This document shows, piece after piece, positions 50,352 to 62,846 of a DNA stretch of 64,000 bases. The notes beneath the pieces were generated by a model. The model worked only from the letters and a program-made list of their open reading frames with translations. It was not told the DNA's origin and did no database searches. Position 1 is the stretch's first letter. The number at the start of each line of letters is the position of its first letter. The stretch spans positions 4,709,329-4,773,328 of the forward strand of contig PTEX01000032.1 in the NCBI GenBank assembly GCA_003342815.1, read 5' to 3'. The stretch comes from Eudromia elegans. Lineage: Eukaryota > Chordata > Aves > Tinamiformes > Tinamidae. The position numbers were made by a program, and so were the translations under genes.

Positions 50352-53300
50352 CTTGGAATATTTGGATTTTCAGTGAGTCTGCCCCAGCCCAAGTAATGCT
50401 CCTTTTGCTTTCCTCTCCATCTGCCACTTGAAACAATAGCATCCAACTGGCAAAGGTGTAAGACCATTTTAAATTCATTGATATGTGAAGAAAGTGCAGA
50501 TCTAGTCAAGGAATAAAATGGATGTAACTACATACTAGGGCAGACTATGGTTGTTCTGGGGTACTTGGCCTACAGAAGGACAAACGGGGCTGCAGAAACA
50601 ATCCAAAAAGAGCAGAAACTACCAGACACTGTTTAACAGTCAGCTATGACTTACCTTCTGTTCTGGAAGCATCAACCTCTCCTCTTCATAAGCAGGATTT
50701 GAGACTCACCAAGTTCTTCCTTCCTGAGGAACTAAGACAACTGTTAGCAGGCACTGGGAATAATACACGTGTATCACCCTGATGTAAGCATAGACCTCCA
50801 CTCACAAACGCACACTCAGACCCACAGGCATCTCAAACCCTCTTATGCTGACCCTGGACAATTGTAGACAGCCAGGCACAAAGACCTTGATACAGGATTT
50901 GAGCCCTAAGGCAAATCTAGAACCTAGTTCACAGCATTTAGCTCATTTTGCAGTCCCAAAGCTTCACACAGGACTACCACTTTCAGAGATAACGCCATTT
51001 TTCCCCCCAGACCATGCCCTCAGCTTCTTTTAGGAAAGAGATCCTCATTTCTTCTGGAAATTTCATATTCGCAAGTGCCATTTTTCATAGAAATGGCCTC
51101 ACTTCTGAGTTCATAGAAAGCGGAAAAAGCAATAAAACCCTTCAATGGGGGGTCATTTTTCATCTTGCTAGAAACACTTTAGCTCAATTCTAGTTCACCA
51201 CCATCCCAGGAAAGGATGCCTCTAATACGCTGAAAGCAAGTGTGGGCGTTAAGCCAGCAAAGCACTTCAGCATGATTTCAACTGCAAGCCCACGTGTTGT
51301 ACCACAGACTTCAGGGAGACGACTTAAAAATCACCACAATTAAACATATGCTTAACTGCCTGGCTAGTTTAGGGCTTGGAAGCGAATTTCCTATTACCAG
51401 ACTCAACATATAGCAACTGCAGCTCGAGATTATCATGCCCTACACCACTGGTCCTAGAGATGAGCTCAAGGGGAAATTTGATAGGAACAGACAATATTTG
51501 CAAAAGGCCTTCAGAAGAGGCCTCTGTCTTCATAAGCCTCTGATCCCAGGGCAGATGAGAGGATACTTTATACATCCCAGGAGGAAAATAACTTAGTCTG
51601 AGAGCTCTCAAGGAAAGATAAAGAATATGGACAGCAAAGCTTTTGTGCATAAATCCAGGTGGGATCATAAGTCTTTCTCAAAATCCTGAAAGAATAAATC
51701 CCCCTCCCATGAACTACATACGATGATGTGGTTCCCATCCACAAGTGAGTGGCAAAGCAACTTCCCACACAGTCACATCTGCCTCCTTTTTCCTCAATTC
51801 CTGGCTAAAATTCTGTCAGGAGAGGAAAGGCAGAGGGGGTAGGGCTGCACATGCACATTGTTGGGGGAAAGGAAAGGAAGGAGGTACCAGGATTTGCACC
51901 TTTGTTGTTTGCACACAGATTTGGCTGCAGCCCTCATCACATTTACATGCCTTTGAACACTTTCTGTTTCTTTCTGCATTCTTCGCTGCTCCATTCTATT
52001 TATTTTCACCTTCTGCTTCTCAGATCTTCTGCCAGACTGCTTTTTTTAATTCTACTTGTTGCACTAAAAACACCATTGTTGTCATCCAAATTAATCCCTG
52101 AACATAATAAAAACCCCAAAAATAACTCAGACAGCCAGATTTCCATCCTTTGGTCTCCCTTGAAGCACAGTCTAAATGCCAGTACTCGGGAGCTCTGATG
52201 ATTTGCACAGGACCAGTCCACAGCACCCAGCCCTTCAGCAGGCGAAGCAGCCTTCTCCTTCCCCATCTTCTCCTTCCAAAAGATAACAGCCCTCAGACTC
52301 CACCTGCCCTCCAGCCCAGATGGCCCTTCTTCCAACAAAACCCTTTGCAAGACTTAATGCTTTCCCAACAAACTCAGTACTTTTTCCAATGTTGGGGTTT
52401 TGTGACAGCTTAGCTAGGAGGCAAAATAAACCATCACCTTTTATTTCTAGGGATGAGGGCCATGACCAATTTTCTCAGCCTCTATGCTGAAGGAGCAGGG
52501 TGCTCTGGTTGCATATTTCCACCAAGTCTCCTATGTTTCTCTCAAATCCTACAGAGGGAAAAAAAAAAAGAAACCAAACAAGAAACATGTCAGGGACAAC
52601 TTTTGCCCAAGACCAACATTATCTTCTGTCCTCACCAGCAACTCTTTTCCCAGTGAAAGCCTCCAACACGACTAAACCTCCTCCTGCTGCAGATGGAATA
52701 CTAGCCTTTTAACACAGTTGTCCAGAAAGGAACTAACCTGTGTGAAACACAGCAGACATCACCACCAAAATGCTCATTTTACACGTCAAGGGGAACCACA
52801 GGGCAAAGTCATTCTGCTCAAGGAGCTGCAAAGCCCTTCACAGTCTAAAGTTTTTGGTGACAACTGCATAGAGGGTCACATCACTGCATCAGGAGGACTG
52901 AGGACTGCTGGAGGAAGACACTCAACAGATTACACCAGTATAGCTGGGGGATATCACATGGTCAGACTACCCAATTTCCAATTTTTAAATCTTATTTTTT
53001 GATCTATTGTTTTTATGGACTAGAAGGAGAAGGAAGCATCTACTGATGCTGAAAGGAGAAATGTTCAGAAGAGGGAATTACACTAAAGCACATTACAGTC
53101 TCTGCTTTGGTTTCTCATAAAGTTCAATTTCAAAACCTCTGAACAACAACAAAAATCTCACATTTCTGAAACACAGACTAAAAAAATTAACCCTTCTTGC
53201 TGGCTTTATCCAGTCTGCTAACACAAAGCATAACTGTATGGATTTTCTCAGGGTAGCTCATTGCATCTCAGTCATGTCAATTTCCTCATAAGGTGAGTTT

Positions 53301-53429
53301 AAGTAGTGCATCGGTGACAAAAATATTCACTGAAATAGAAGCAAAACTGGGACCATAAAAATGATCAAGGCTGGTTTTCGTCCTTAAGAACTACTTTAGG
53401 CCTTTCCCTGCAGTCCCAAGGATTCCCCC

Positions 53430-53442
53430 TTTTTTTTTTTTT
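53430..53442 (+). repeat. Poly-T run (T13)
   Basis: Thirteen T residues after GATTCCCCC. Simple repeat. Confidence 0.95.
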
Positions 53443-56188
53443 GTCTCTACAAGTTACAATTATTCTTACCATTTCTGTCATCCAGTCCTCATAATTTAGA
53501 AAACCAGACTGCAATTTCATCACCCTGAGCATGAATCCACCTCAACTCTACCACTTGGACAAAGCCTTAGATAGGATGTAAAAGAGAAACACACACTCAC
53601 CACTCGTGTCTACTCCCTTCCTTCCTAATGCTACTATGCACTACTGACCAGAGAAAATGTCTTAACACGGCCAACACAGAAAGATTATGTAGAACCAGGT
53701 AAGAAAAATAAGTGAGAGAAGTACTAAAATCTACAAGCTTGTGTTTCTACTTGTTCAATATAATATACTCAGGCCTCTTCCTAGTATGTAGACAGATGAG
53801 ATGCTATTGTAACAAATTCTATAGTTTTAGAATTAGACTTTTAACATTAAAAAAAAAAATCAAACTAATCTCAAAACTTTCTAAGCATTCACCTCTTCTA
53901 TTGAGCACCTGAGCTGGTTTTGCTCATTCCTGATTTTGAGAAGCCATCCTGTAGCTCTTTACTTCATGTTCTGTTTCATGATCAATTTTTCACCCTGACA
54001 CTAAAAACAGCAAGGTCACATTTAAATCCAAATAGGCAGCTTCCAGAGACTCTGTGAATATTTTTCTAGATCATAAATATTCTCACTCATACCAAAAAAT
54101 GCAAAAAGCAAAATAACAACTGACATCTGACCTACATTTTAATCCTAACTTATCTCTGAGAAGCCCTTTAATCTTGAAATATAGAACAACATTAATATCA
54201 TCATACTTATTAAGAGTGAGAAACCCTCCTAAAAGAGAGCCCCAAAACTACATACTTTTTCTTAAGCATTTTATCAAGCTCTGAAATAGCCTTTTGCATC
54301 AGAAGGTCAGAGACCTGTTTTTACATTGACTCTCCCACTCTGAACAGAAAAATCCTCCAGTTGTTTGAAGAAGCATCCATCACCTTGCGGCTGTGCCCTC
54401 CCTTGCTGGCATCTCAGCCCTCTCTGAACTGCTTAGGAGGGATGCTCATCCTTATCTTTAACTCATCTGCCAAAACCAAGTGGTGACAGTGAAGCTTCAG
54501 ACAGACAGAGAAGAGGTAAACGACAGAGCTGCCTCTCCACAGCCCTTTGAGTCAGGAGCCCTTCGGCACTTTCACCAAAAGGCCTTTTTTTGCACTTGGC
54601 CTGGGGCTGATATCCCTGAACCATAATATTTACATTCTTTGCCTTTTCTATTACTTTCCCCTAGCACTTCCATGAAGCACTTAAAAATAGCAGACAGGAC
54701 GCTGCAAGCAGATGGAAGGCTCTTTAGCAGCCCAGCACTCCCCACGCCTTGCCCATGCCTGTTCTTTTTTGATGAGCAGGGGAAATACCTACGAGGTCAG
54801 TTGGTGCACTTCTTGCTACTCCTGCCAGTGCAGGGTTACTACACGGCTCCTCTCTGCACTGACATGAGCTCAGGAGACTGCAGTATCAGCGCTCAAGTTG
54901 GGCAGTGATGGCTTCCACCAGGTCTACGTTGCTTGCTGACTCAGAAAACTAACCTGGCTCTTCTCATAGGGGATCCATCCGAGACGCTTCCTTAAATTAT
55001 CTATCATGGCCCTTTGGCTGCTCTCCATGGCGCTTCCAGGAGGTTCTCTGGCATTGCAGCACTTCAATACAATTTTAGGAATTTGCCCTTTCCTAACTCA
55101 TGCCTTTGCATGCACTTCAAGCAAATACACTTGTCTGCCCACTGTCACTTCTTAAAGTTCCCTCACAGTGACTACTTCCTAGAACACCTAATACACAAGT
55201 AATGAGGAGCACCTTCTGTCTAAGGTGTTCATACATGCAGATGTAACCCACCTCCTTTTGGGAATCTCCAAACTCTAACCAATGTGCAAAGAACAAGACT
55301 CAGTGCTGCTCTCAGCTTCTGTTCACAATGCAGCAGCTCTGGAATTTGGGAAATTCAGATTCTTCCTGATTCTTTTCTCCTTCCTTCACTGTTTTTTCAC
55401 AGAAAGATTCAAATAATCTCTGTGGAGGCTCAGAGTGTGTCATATCTCCATACTACTCTGAAGAAATATTCTCATTTTGGTGCATAATATATATGCATAT
55501 ATGTGCTTATTGTGCTAATGCTGCATCACAAATATGCACAGTGAAAGCTAAAAGCCACGCTATAACTAGAAAAATAATAAGACCATCTCCAGCTGAAGAA
55601 TAATCTGCAGAAGGAAGGTTACTTGCAGTTACCAATATCAGCTACGTATTTCCTTATAAACCTTCTCTGCTGTGAAAATAGCAATATTGAAATACATTTG
55701 ATGGATTTCTTTGCACTAAAAATTTACTTCTTTAATCAAAAAAATAGATTTGTTTAACTAGATTTCATCTGGGAAAAAGTAAAAGTGACTAAATGACTTA
55801 ACTAATTTAACTAACTTGATTTTAAAAACCTAAATATTGGCAGATTTTTCCACATTTTCAAAAAGGCATAGCTAAGATAATTCTTCTAGTAATTTTTCCA
55901 TTCTTTTCCCAATGCAGAGGGTTATTTTTGTTTGTTTGCTTTCCAGAAACTGACAGGGCCTTCTTTGTTCCACTCTCAGCAAGACCGTTTGTGTGGTTTT
56001 TGTTAACATATAAAACAAATGAAACATCTTGGAAAAGAAAAAGGAATAATAAAAGTTTCCTATGAAGAAAACAAAACTCCTAGCTATTATTAATTATACT
56101 TTACCATCTAGAGTATTTAAAGGACCTGAAAGGAAAGGCTAACCACTACAAAAAAAGATCTATATAATGGACTATACATATATAATTG

Positions 56189-56206
56189 ATATATATATAT
56201 ATATAT
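56189..56206. repeat. (AT)9 microsatellite
   Basis: Nine AT units, with GTGCTTGTGTGCACATATACAC following. Further TATACATG and TGTACATG words occur at 56330-56365, forming a broader TA/TG-rich zone. Confidence 0.95.
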
Positions 56207-59200
56207 GTGCTTGTGTGCACATATACACACCCGAAGGAGAAATGCACAGTTTCTTAACCCGAAGACTCTATGGCAAGTTGGAGTATTTATGCACACTGTT
56301 TCCATTGAGGTTACTCTGTAAATATGTGAATGTATACATGCATGTGTACATGTAAATATACATATATGTGTGCAAAAGGCACACAAATACCTTATGGCTG
56401 TCACGATCCCAGTCACTGAGAGGAACATTACTGAAGCTCACTGTCTGATCACCTTTAAAATGACAACAACTGTTGTTCTCCACTGCTCCCTACACAAGCT
56501 TAGTCCATGCCAACGAGGCATCCCTATTCCCATAAGCTTCCCAAGTAATATTCCAGGTATGGTACTATCAGCACTGAAATCAACACAGTTCCACTGTGAC
56601 ACATCGCCGGTTCAGAGTGGAATCGCTGCAGGGGCCGTCATTCATGTTCCTGGAAGGCCACTACCGTGCAAACCAGAACTGTTGGGGGAATAGCTTAACA
56701 CACAGAAACCTAAACTCCATTTAAGCATCTCCTTGCACTAGCAAAATTAGCTGGCATTGTACAGGGCTGACCTGCAGCCCACACCTTAGGAAGCCCACAC
56801 AGAGCTGTGCAGCGCTGTCCTTAGTATACGGGAAACTGCTCATGACTACAGTATGAGCTACCAATCTTCCAAGATCCCTCAGGCTCTAGGGTTCCCTATG
56901 GCTATTTCCACTTTTATTTCTAACCCTATTCTTTCCTGTTCTTCCTCCTTTAGGATGCTTCTTCCTCGCTCTGTTTTTGTGACTGGCTTTTTGTTGCTTT
57001 TCAGGCTTTAACAGTCTTCTACTTTGCCTGCCAAATGCCCTCTCATTTTGGATTCCTCCTCAAAACCATTAATTTATCCACATCTACTCTTTCTTCAAAA
57101 CCTAAACAGTGGCTTGTCTATTTTACCCTGTAAATCCTTCCACTAGGGCCTACACTTCTGGTGTTTATTTGTACAACATCAGATTAATCTGCAACCTTTT
57201 GAAAAGTCTCACTAATATTTTAGTAGATTTTTCTCCCCACACTTCCGAAGTGATGCAGTGTTTGTCTTTTCTGTAGCCAAAGAGATAAAATGGTCATCCA
57301 TAACTTGATGTGCAAATCACAATAAAAAAAAAAAATAGGCTGTTTCAGGCAGAAACACTAGCCATCTTGGGTTTTGCAGGTCTGAATTTTCAATTAAAGC
57401 TAAAAATGCATCACTTGAGGTAGTTTCAAATCTCAACTGCAAAGTACAGTAACGAATCAAAGCAGAGTCTCCTGACACACTCTCCCTAGTCCACACCACA
57501 GAAAACACTGTTAATCATCCAGCAGCTTGCAAGTATTTACTTCACGTAAAAAGAAACATTCCAAATGATTCTGAAATTTGATGGAAAAGTTTGTCTAATT
57601 CAATAATACTTAAAACTTTGGCATCACGAGTCAACATCAAACTTGCTAGACCCAAAATATGATTTCAAGATATTTTTTCCTTCCCATATTGTTGCTCCAA
57701 AACATACTTGTTCTTTGCAAGAGCACATGGCTAGAAAATTAAAAAAAAAAAGTTAACTGTGTAATCCCATCATAAACATGGTCATATAAGGAATGCTACT
57801 ATTGCAAAAGTTGTGCTTCTGCAAGCTCACCTGTCAAACCGCAGCACTCTACCTACCTAACAGGTGTTTCCACGATACTGCCTCCGACTCCGCAGAGCGT
57901 CCAGGAACAGGAAGATGCCAAGAGTCACACTCCTCTTCCAGCAGAAGCACTCGGGGTAAAGGAAGGTATCATTAGCCCTACAATTCATGATTCTGATTAA
58001 GCATTTTTTCTTCAGGAGATAGCAGTAGCATCCAAGCTCAGAAGGTCACTTAAATGCCTGACTTTTCATCTCCAAGTTTTCATTTGAGATCCTGGAGAAA
58101 ACACTATTGCCTTTACTATACAGATTTTACACTAGGCCACAATCTAGTTTCATTCATTCATTCTCTTATACCCACAGCTTGAAATATTTCCTCATTTCTT
58201 CTCTGGCTTATTTGGCAGTCAGTCTTTCACATGTAGGTCATCAGTCCTGGAAAAAAGAGCGGGGGCATATAAAAACTTGGTTCTTATATAGCCAGACCCT
58301 TTTAAATAAGCGGATTTTATTTTCCAGGCCATGCTTGTATCAACAGTACCCCATCAAATAAGTATAATTGAGGAAATAAAGACTATATGGGCAAGCTGCA
58401 ACAGTGCTGCTCATCTGCTCACCTGCCTGTCCTGCCTCCTCCCACTCCTGCCCCACATCAGTTCAAGATCTTTCAGATGTCTTCAGTGTTTAGTTAAACA
58501 AAAGAGATTTTTTTCCTCTGTTTCAAGTCTCATCATCATTCAATTACTTGCCTATATAGTTGTGACAGTTTTTGAAAGTATATCCTTTTGTTCTCTTTTC
58601 TAGCACAGTGTAGACCACCCAACAGTTCTGCTCCTTCACCCTTCCTTCTCCTCCTACTGCTTCCTGCATTCCTTTGCTACATCTTGGATCAAAAAAATTC
58701 AAAGAATTGACATCACAACATGTTCAGCTTGCAACAGGTTCAACATGTAATAGATGAAGCCCTGATCTGACTGGTCCTTGGATGTTGTCATAATAAAAAT
58801 AACACAGCACATTTTCAGTGTTAAAATAAGCTTCTGATTCATGCTCCCCAGTTATTGACCAGCCCGCGTGAGCACGACAGAAATAAACTGCGTGACCTCC
58901 ATATCAGCAGGGGATCTGTTTTAGGTTGTGCTCACAGAGCAGAAATGGGAGAAGGGGAGTCAAACAAGCAGCACTTCAGAGTCCAATCTTTCTTTTTTCC
59001 CCCCATCCCTAATGTACCTTTGCCTTTTGCAGTGCTGTGCTCCCATTCTCTAGGCCTTCCTGGTAGCTTAAACTTATGTTTATAGCACAGTATCTCAGGT
59101 CTCAGCACAAAAATAGTTTATTATTGCTTACAGTATAAGCATCAGAGATCAAGCTACTGTCAAAGTAGGAGAGCTCGACAGCCATGAGAGCAGGGAGCAG

Positions 59201-59540
59201 GTTTTCTAGCAGGTAACATAAAAGGATTTACCAGAAAAGAGACTCACCCCTCATTCTTGTCATGAAACTCGTCTTAGTTGAAACGACTCTTCAGAGTCCT
59301 TTAGAAATGCCCTTGCTGGTTTCTGGATGCTTCCTGCTGTAAAGGCGCTGAGGCTCCCGAGGCAGTGAGCAGGCTCAAGACGTGTGTTTGGACAACATGG
59401 CACATGTTAGGTGACACTGAGAGGTTCAGAACTTACCAATACTTATGAACGGTGACAGTGCAACATTGTAGGGGAATACAATAATATGCAACTACTTCCA
59501 TTTCGGTACCTTAAGCTCGTAAGAGGAAACCTGGGCTGTG

Positions 59541-60150
59541 ACACCCGCTTTGCCTAGCTCTGTGTTGCATCCACAGTCGGGTACAGCAGCATTTTACACT
59601 TCTTGCCCCAGGCAGTCATGGGCCAAGTACAGTGCTGCTGCATGCACCTGAAGCACATGGATAAGAATGGGATCTGGTCACTGCACCACAGAAAGACTCT
59701 AGGAAAGGCAGGTCCTGGAGTTTCCCTGGATGTGTCTCCCTGTTGTGTCCTCGGAGAAGCTGGGCTCAGGCTTGCCAGCAAGGTGCATGAGAACCACTTT
59801 GCCCCAGCACAGCACATTCCTAGGACCCCAGCCTCAGGGTCATTGCTGAGCTCCTGTGCTTTATGCTCCCTTGGCTGGCTCATTAAAAACTGCACTTGGC
59901 AAATTCCACCTGCCCTAGGCCACGTCTACACTGTAAAGCTTCGCCAAAGTTTTACACACCCAAGGTCAGCTTGGGGCATGGAAAACATTCATCTGGAGCT
60001 GACACTGTCACACCGGGGGGACTCCAGGGACCAATATACCTGTGCTGGTAACCGAGGCAGTGTCGGGAGATCTTCTGCTGTTTAGAGAGGGCAGGTACCC
60101 AAAGAGGTGTAAAATCACCCAGCAGTATGGATGTTGCCTCCAGCAGGGAG
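59541..60150. other. GC-richer non-coding stretch
   Basis: Higher G+C than its flanks, with a 160-codon open frame (59603-60085) whose translation I do not recognise and which overlaps a 113-codon frame on the other strand. Contains the possible hAT relic listed separately. Confidence 0.45.
59914..60080. mobile_element. Possible hAT-type DNA transposon relic
   Basis: CTAGGCCACGTCTACACTG at 59915-59933 resembles, from memory, the GGCC(A/T)(C/T)GTCTACACT ends of small hAT-type elements known from turtles and archosaurs. It is followed by AAAGCTTCGCC and later GACACTGTCACACCG. I see no matching opposite terminal repeat and no 8-bp target-site duplication, so the right boundary is a guess. Confidence 0.25.
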
Positions 60151-61085
60151 CCGCCTCACCACCTCGGCAGAATCATTTTTCCTGGGTGCACAAGACCTGC
60201 TAATTGCAGGTTGAGTTACTTGTACATTCCCATCTGGGCTTCTCTTTGTTCACCTTTTTCTTCCTCATACACCACCTAACTCCCTAGTTTTCACTTTGGA
60301 GAAGATTCACAGTTGCCTCAGGACGTAACAGAAATTCTCTGTGAATTTTTCATGTGTGTTTACAAAATACACAGGTTAAAACATGCTTTCAGAGCTCTGT
60401 TTCTTACAGATATCAATTAGAAGAGGTCTATTTTTGTTAAAAATATTATCAACATTTCACTAGGGGAGATACATTCAATATAAAGAATGTAAAATGATGG
60501 GAGCCAAGGGAGTCAAACAGTGATATGCAAAGAGGGCAACACCAGGGCTTTCAGATTGTCACTGACACATCATGACAAACATTCCCAAACATGTTCTGTG
60601 CAAAATAAACTGTGCCCTTTCTCCTTAAAATAAACATCCTTGATATACTTACTGAAACCAGGAATGTGCCATTACTAATGATAATGTAGTGCAGGAGACA
60701 GCTTCTCTTAAGGTTACCCAAAATATTTTTGCTGCTTCATCAGATGTATTGTTAGAGCTCACCAAACCCAGAGCTGGGGTGCACCTGTTTTCTCTCAGAC
60801 ACATCTTATTTTTCTTCCTTGGAAGTCCCAGCTGGCGTCCAGGTTTTCTTAAATTGCTACCAGAGCTAATTGCTAAATAGCTACCAGAGCTGTGCCCCCG
60901 AAGAGGGGGAACTGCTTTCTGCAGCAAGAGGGGAATGAAGAGGTGGGCTCAGGTGACCGGAACGAGACTGCAGGAGCCAGCACTAACATCACTCTGGCAG
61001 GGACGGGGGATCCAGCAGCAGGATCCAGGCAAGGAACAAGAGTGAATTCGGGGGCTTGACTTAGAGATACTTCAAGGAGGCGAGG

Positions 61086-61115
61086 AAAAAAAAAAAACCA
61101 AACAAAAAAAAAAAA
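61086..61115 (+). repeat. Two A12 runs separated by CCAAAC
   Basis: A12 at 61086-61097, CCAAAC, then A12 at 61104-61115 followed by CCAATAATG. The two halves look like a local duplication of an A-run plus CCAA. Confidence 0.9.
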
Positions 61116-62529
61116 CCAATAATGCAGGGAGGCTCAGGGGAGAAAGGAGCATCTTGGGTGGGTAAAAAGCTGGCAGAGAAGGGGCTCTGACAGGATTCTG
61201 CAAAATCATGAACTCAGGAAAAATATGAACTGCAGCCCAGATTCACAGCACCTGAAGGCTCTAAAAGCATTCCATTCTCCTCACTTGCTTTTTAAGTTCA
61301 GGGTTGTTTGGATGCTCTGCAACACTATTCAATGCAATTTTAAAAGAGCTTTCCCACTTAAGTAGATACTGGGTTCTGCTTAACAGAACAGAGACTCAGG
61401 CTGCGATGAGGCCCCTCAGTGCTGTTTTGCTAAAGCCTATTAATGTAACAACAGCAAGCCCAATTACAGTAAAAGCAAAATTGAGCAAGGATTGTGAAGC
61501 AGCATTCAGTCAGGGGAGAGAAACAGCACTCATCTCAGCAGCATCCAACCCAGCAACAATTCCCTTGAAACACTTGCAGAAAATATTTATCCCAACAAAA
61601 ATAATGTCTGGGGATATTAGTGGGGTGTGTGTGCAAGAAAACAGAACAGGCTCCTTCTTGACAATAATCACCTCAAGAGGTATCAACATTTTCTCACTCT
61701 TGCTCAGGAACCATGTCAGAAAAACAAATACCATGTGTGCTGTGAACTTCCCGCAACAAGCTGAAGAAAATTATTTTCCTAAGAAATATAAACAGTTGAA
61801 AGTGCTACTTTTGTGTGAGAAAGATTGAAAGACTAAGAAAAATAGTGATACAGAAGAAAACAAGTCTGGGGCATGTTATATCATTGTTTTCTCCCTTCTA
61901 ATCTCACACGTGGTCAGAGTTTACATATGCCACTTACCAATGGCTGGTGTCGTGCAGAGGCTGTTGGCAAGGTCCTGTGTCACGCAAGTGTGAGCCAGGT
62001 TCGTCACATTGGCTTATAAGGAGCTGAAATTAACTCTTCATACTGCAGGGGAACCTTGCAAGATCCCCAGCTGGAATAAACAACAGCAAATAGGCAATGC
62101 AACCAGACATCTACAACTCAAAATCACTGCAACACCCAGTGAAGACTGGATATGACTTCAGGATTTCATCTTGAAAAGAAAGCACCTTTGCCTGTGAAAA
62201 CACCCAGACTGAAGAACATGAAGACATGATATTTTTCTGCAAATGCTTTTCTCTAGAGACTTCAAGGATCCTCGTATAAAGTCCATAGCGCAGGGCACAC
62301 TGCCTGCAGACAAGCTGACAGAGCACGTTAAAGCATAACTAGTATTATAAAGGCCAAAACTCATTGAAAGCTCCATCCCAAATTGGAAGGTATCAGTTAA
62401 GAAAATGAACATGGTCAGTTTGAGCCTTGACTGCCTCATATTCCTGTTGATTTCACACATGAAAGGGCACACTGCTAGAGCAGGCCAGGGAAACAAGACA
62501 GCAGGTTTCTAAAAAGCTATTTCAGAGAC

Positions 62530-62545
62530 TTTTTTCCCCCCCCCC
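62530..62545 (+). repeat. T6-C10 homopyrimidine run
   Basis: Six T residues followed by ten C residues. Confidence 0.9.
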
Positions 62546-62832
62546 TCGAAAAGTTCACAGTCTTAAGATCATTAGCGCCATCAAGCTAAATGACATTACA
62601 AACAGCAAACTGCATTTGTTGCATACCTCTAACCAAATGAGTATCTCTAGATTTACCCACTCATTTACGACCTCCCTTATGGCAATGAGTCTTCAACACG
62701 TAGGGTCATAGTCCTCTGAGGGGAGTTGCAGTTAACAGTAATAAACAAGGAGTAACTATTTTAAACTTGGGATGATTTAAAGTGAGATTCAGGGAAATGC
62801 TGGTGCCCTGCTTTCCTTTTCAGAAAAAGGAA

Positions 62833-62846
62833 ATATATATATATAT
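62833..62846. repeat. (AT)7 microsatellite
   Basis: Seven AT units between AAAGGAA and CTTCAGG. Confidence 0.9.

Larger units (their letters stand above)
49966..59540. other. Non-coding block, no gene recognised
   Basis: About 9.6 kb without a recognisable exon, RNA gene or mobile element. It includes poly-A, poly-T and (AT)n tracts, listed separately. Two pyrimidine-rich stretches occur around 56900-57180 and 58400-58680. Open frames are at most 118 codons and unrecognised. Confidence 0.6.

Noticed and set aside
59603-60085. 160-codon open frame
   Set aside because: Overlaps a 113-codon antisense frame, has no known motif, and lies partly in a possible transposon relic.
61304-61828. 174-codon open frame
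   Set aside because: No recognisable domain, and a frame of this length is plausible by chance among roughly two thousand ATG codons on both strands.
62564-62580. AGCGCCATCAAGCTA as a CTCF-like site
   Set aside because: Only about 11 of 15 positions fit, and the conserved CCA start is missing.
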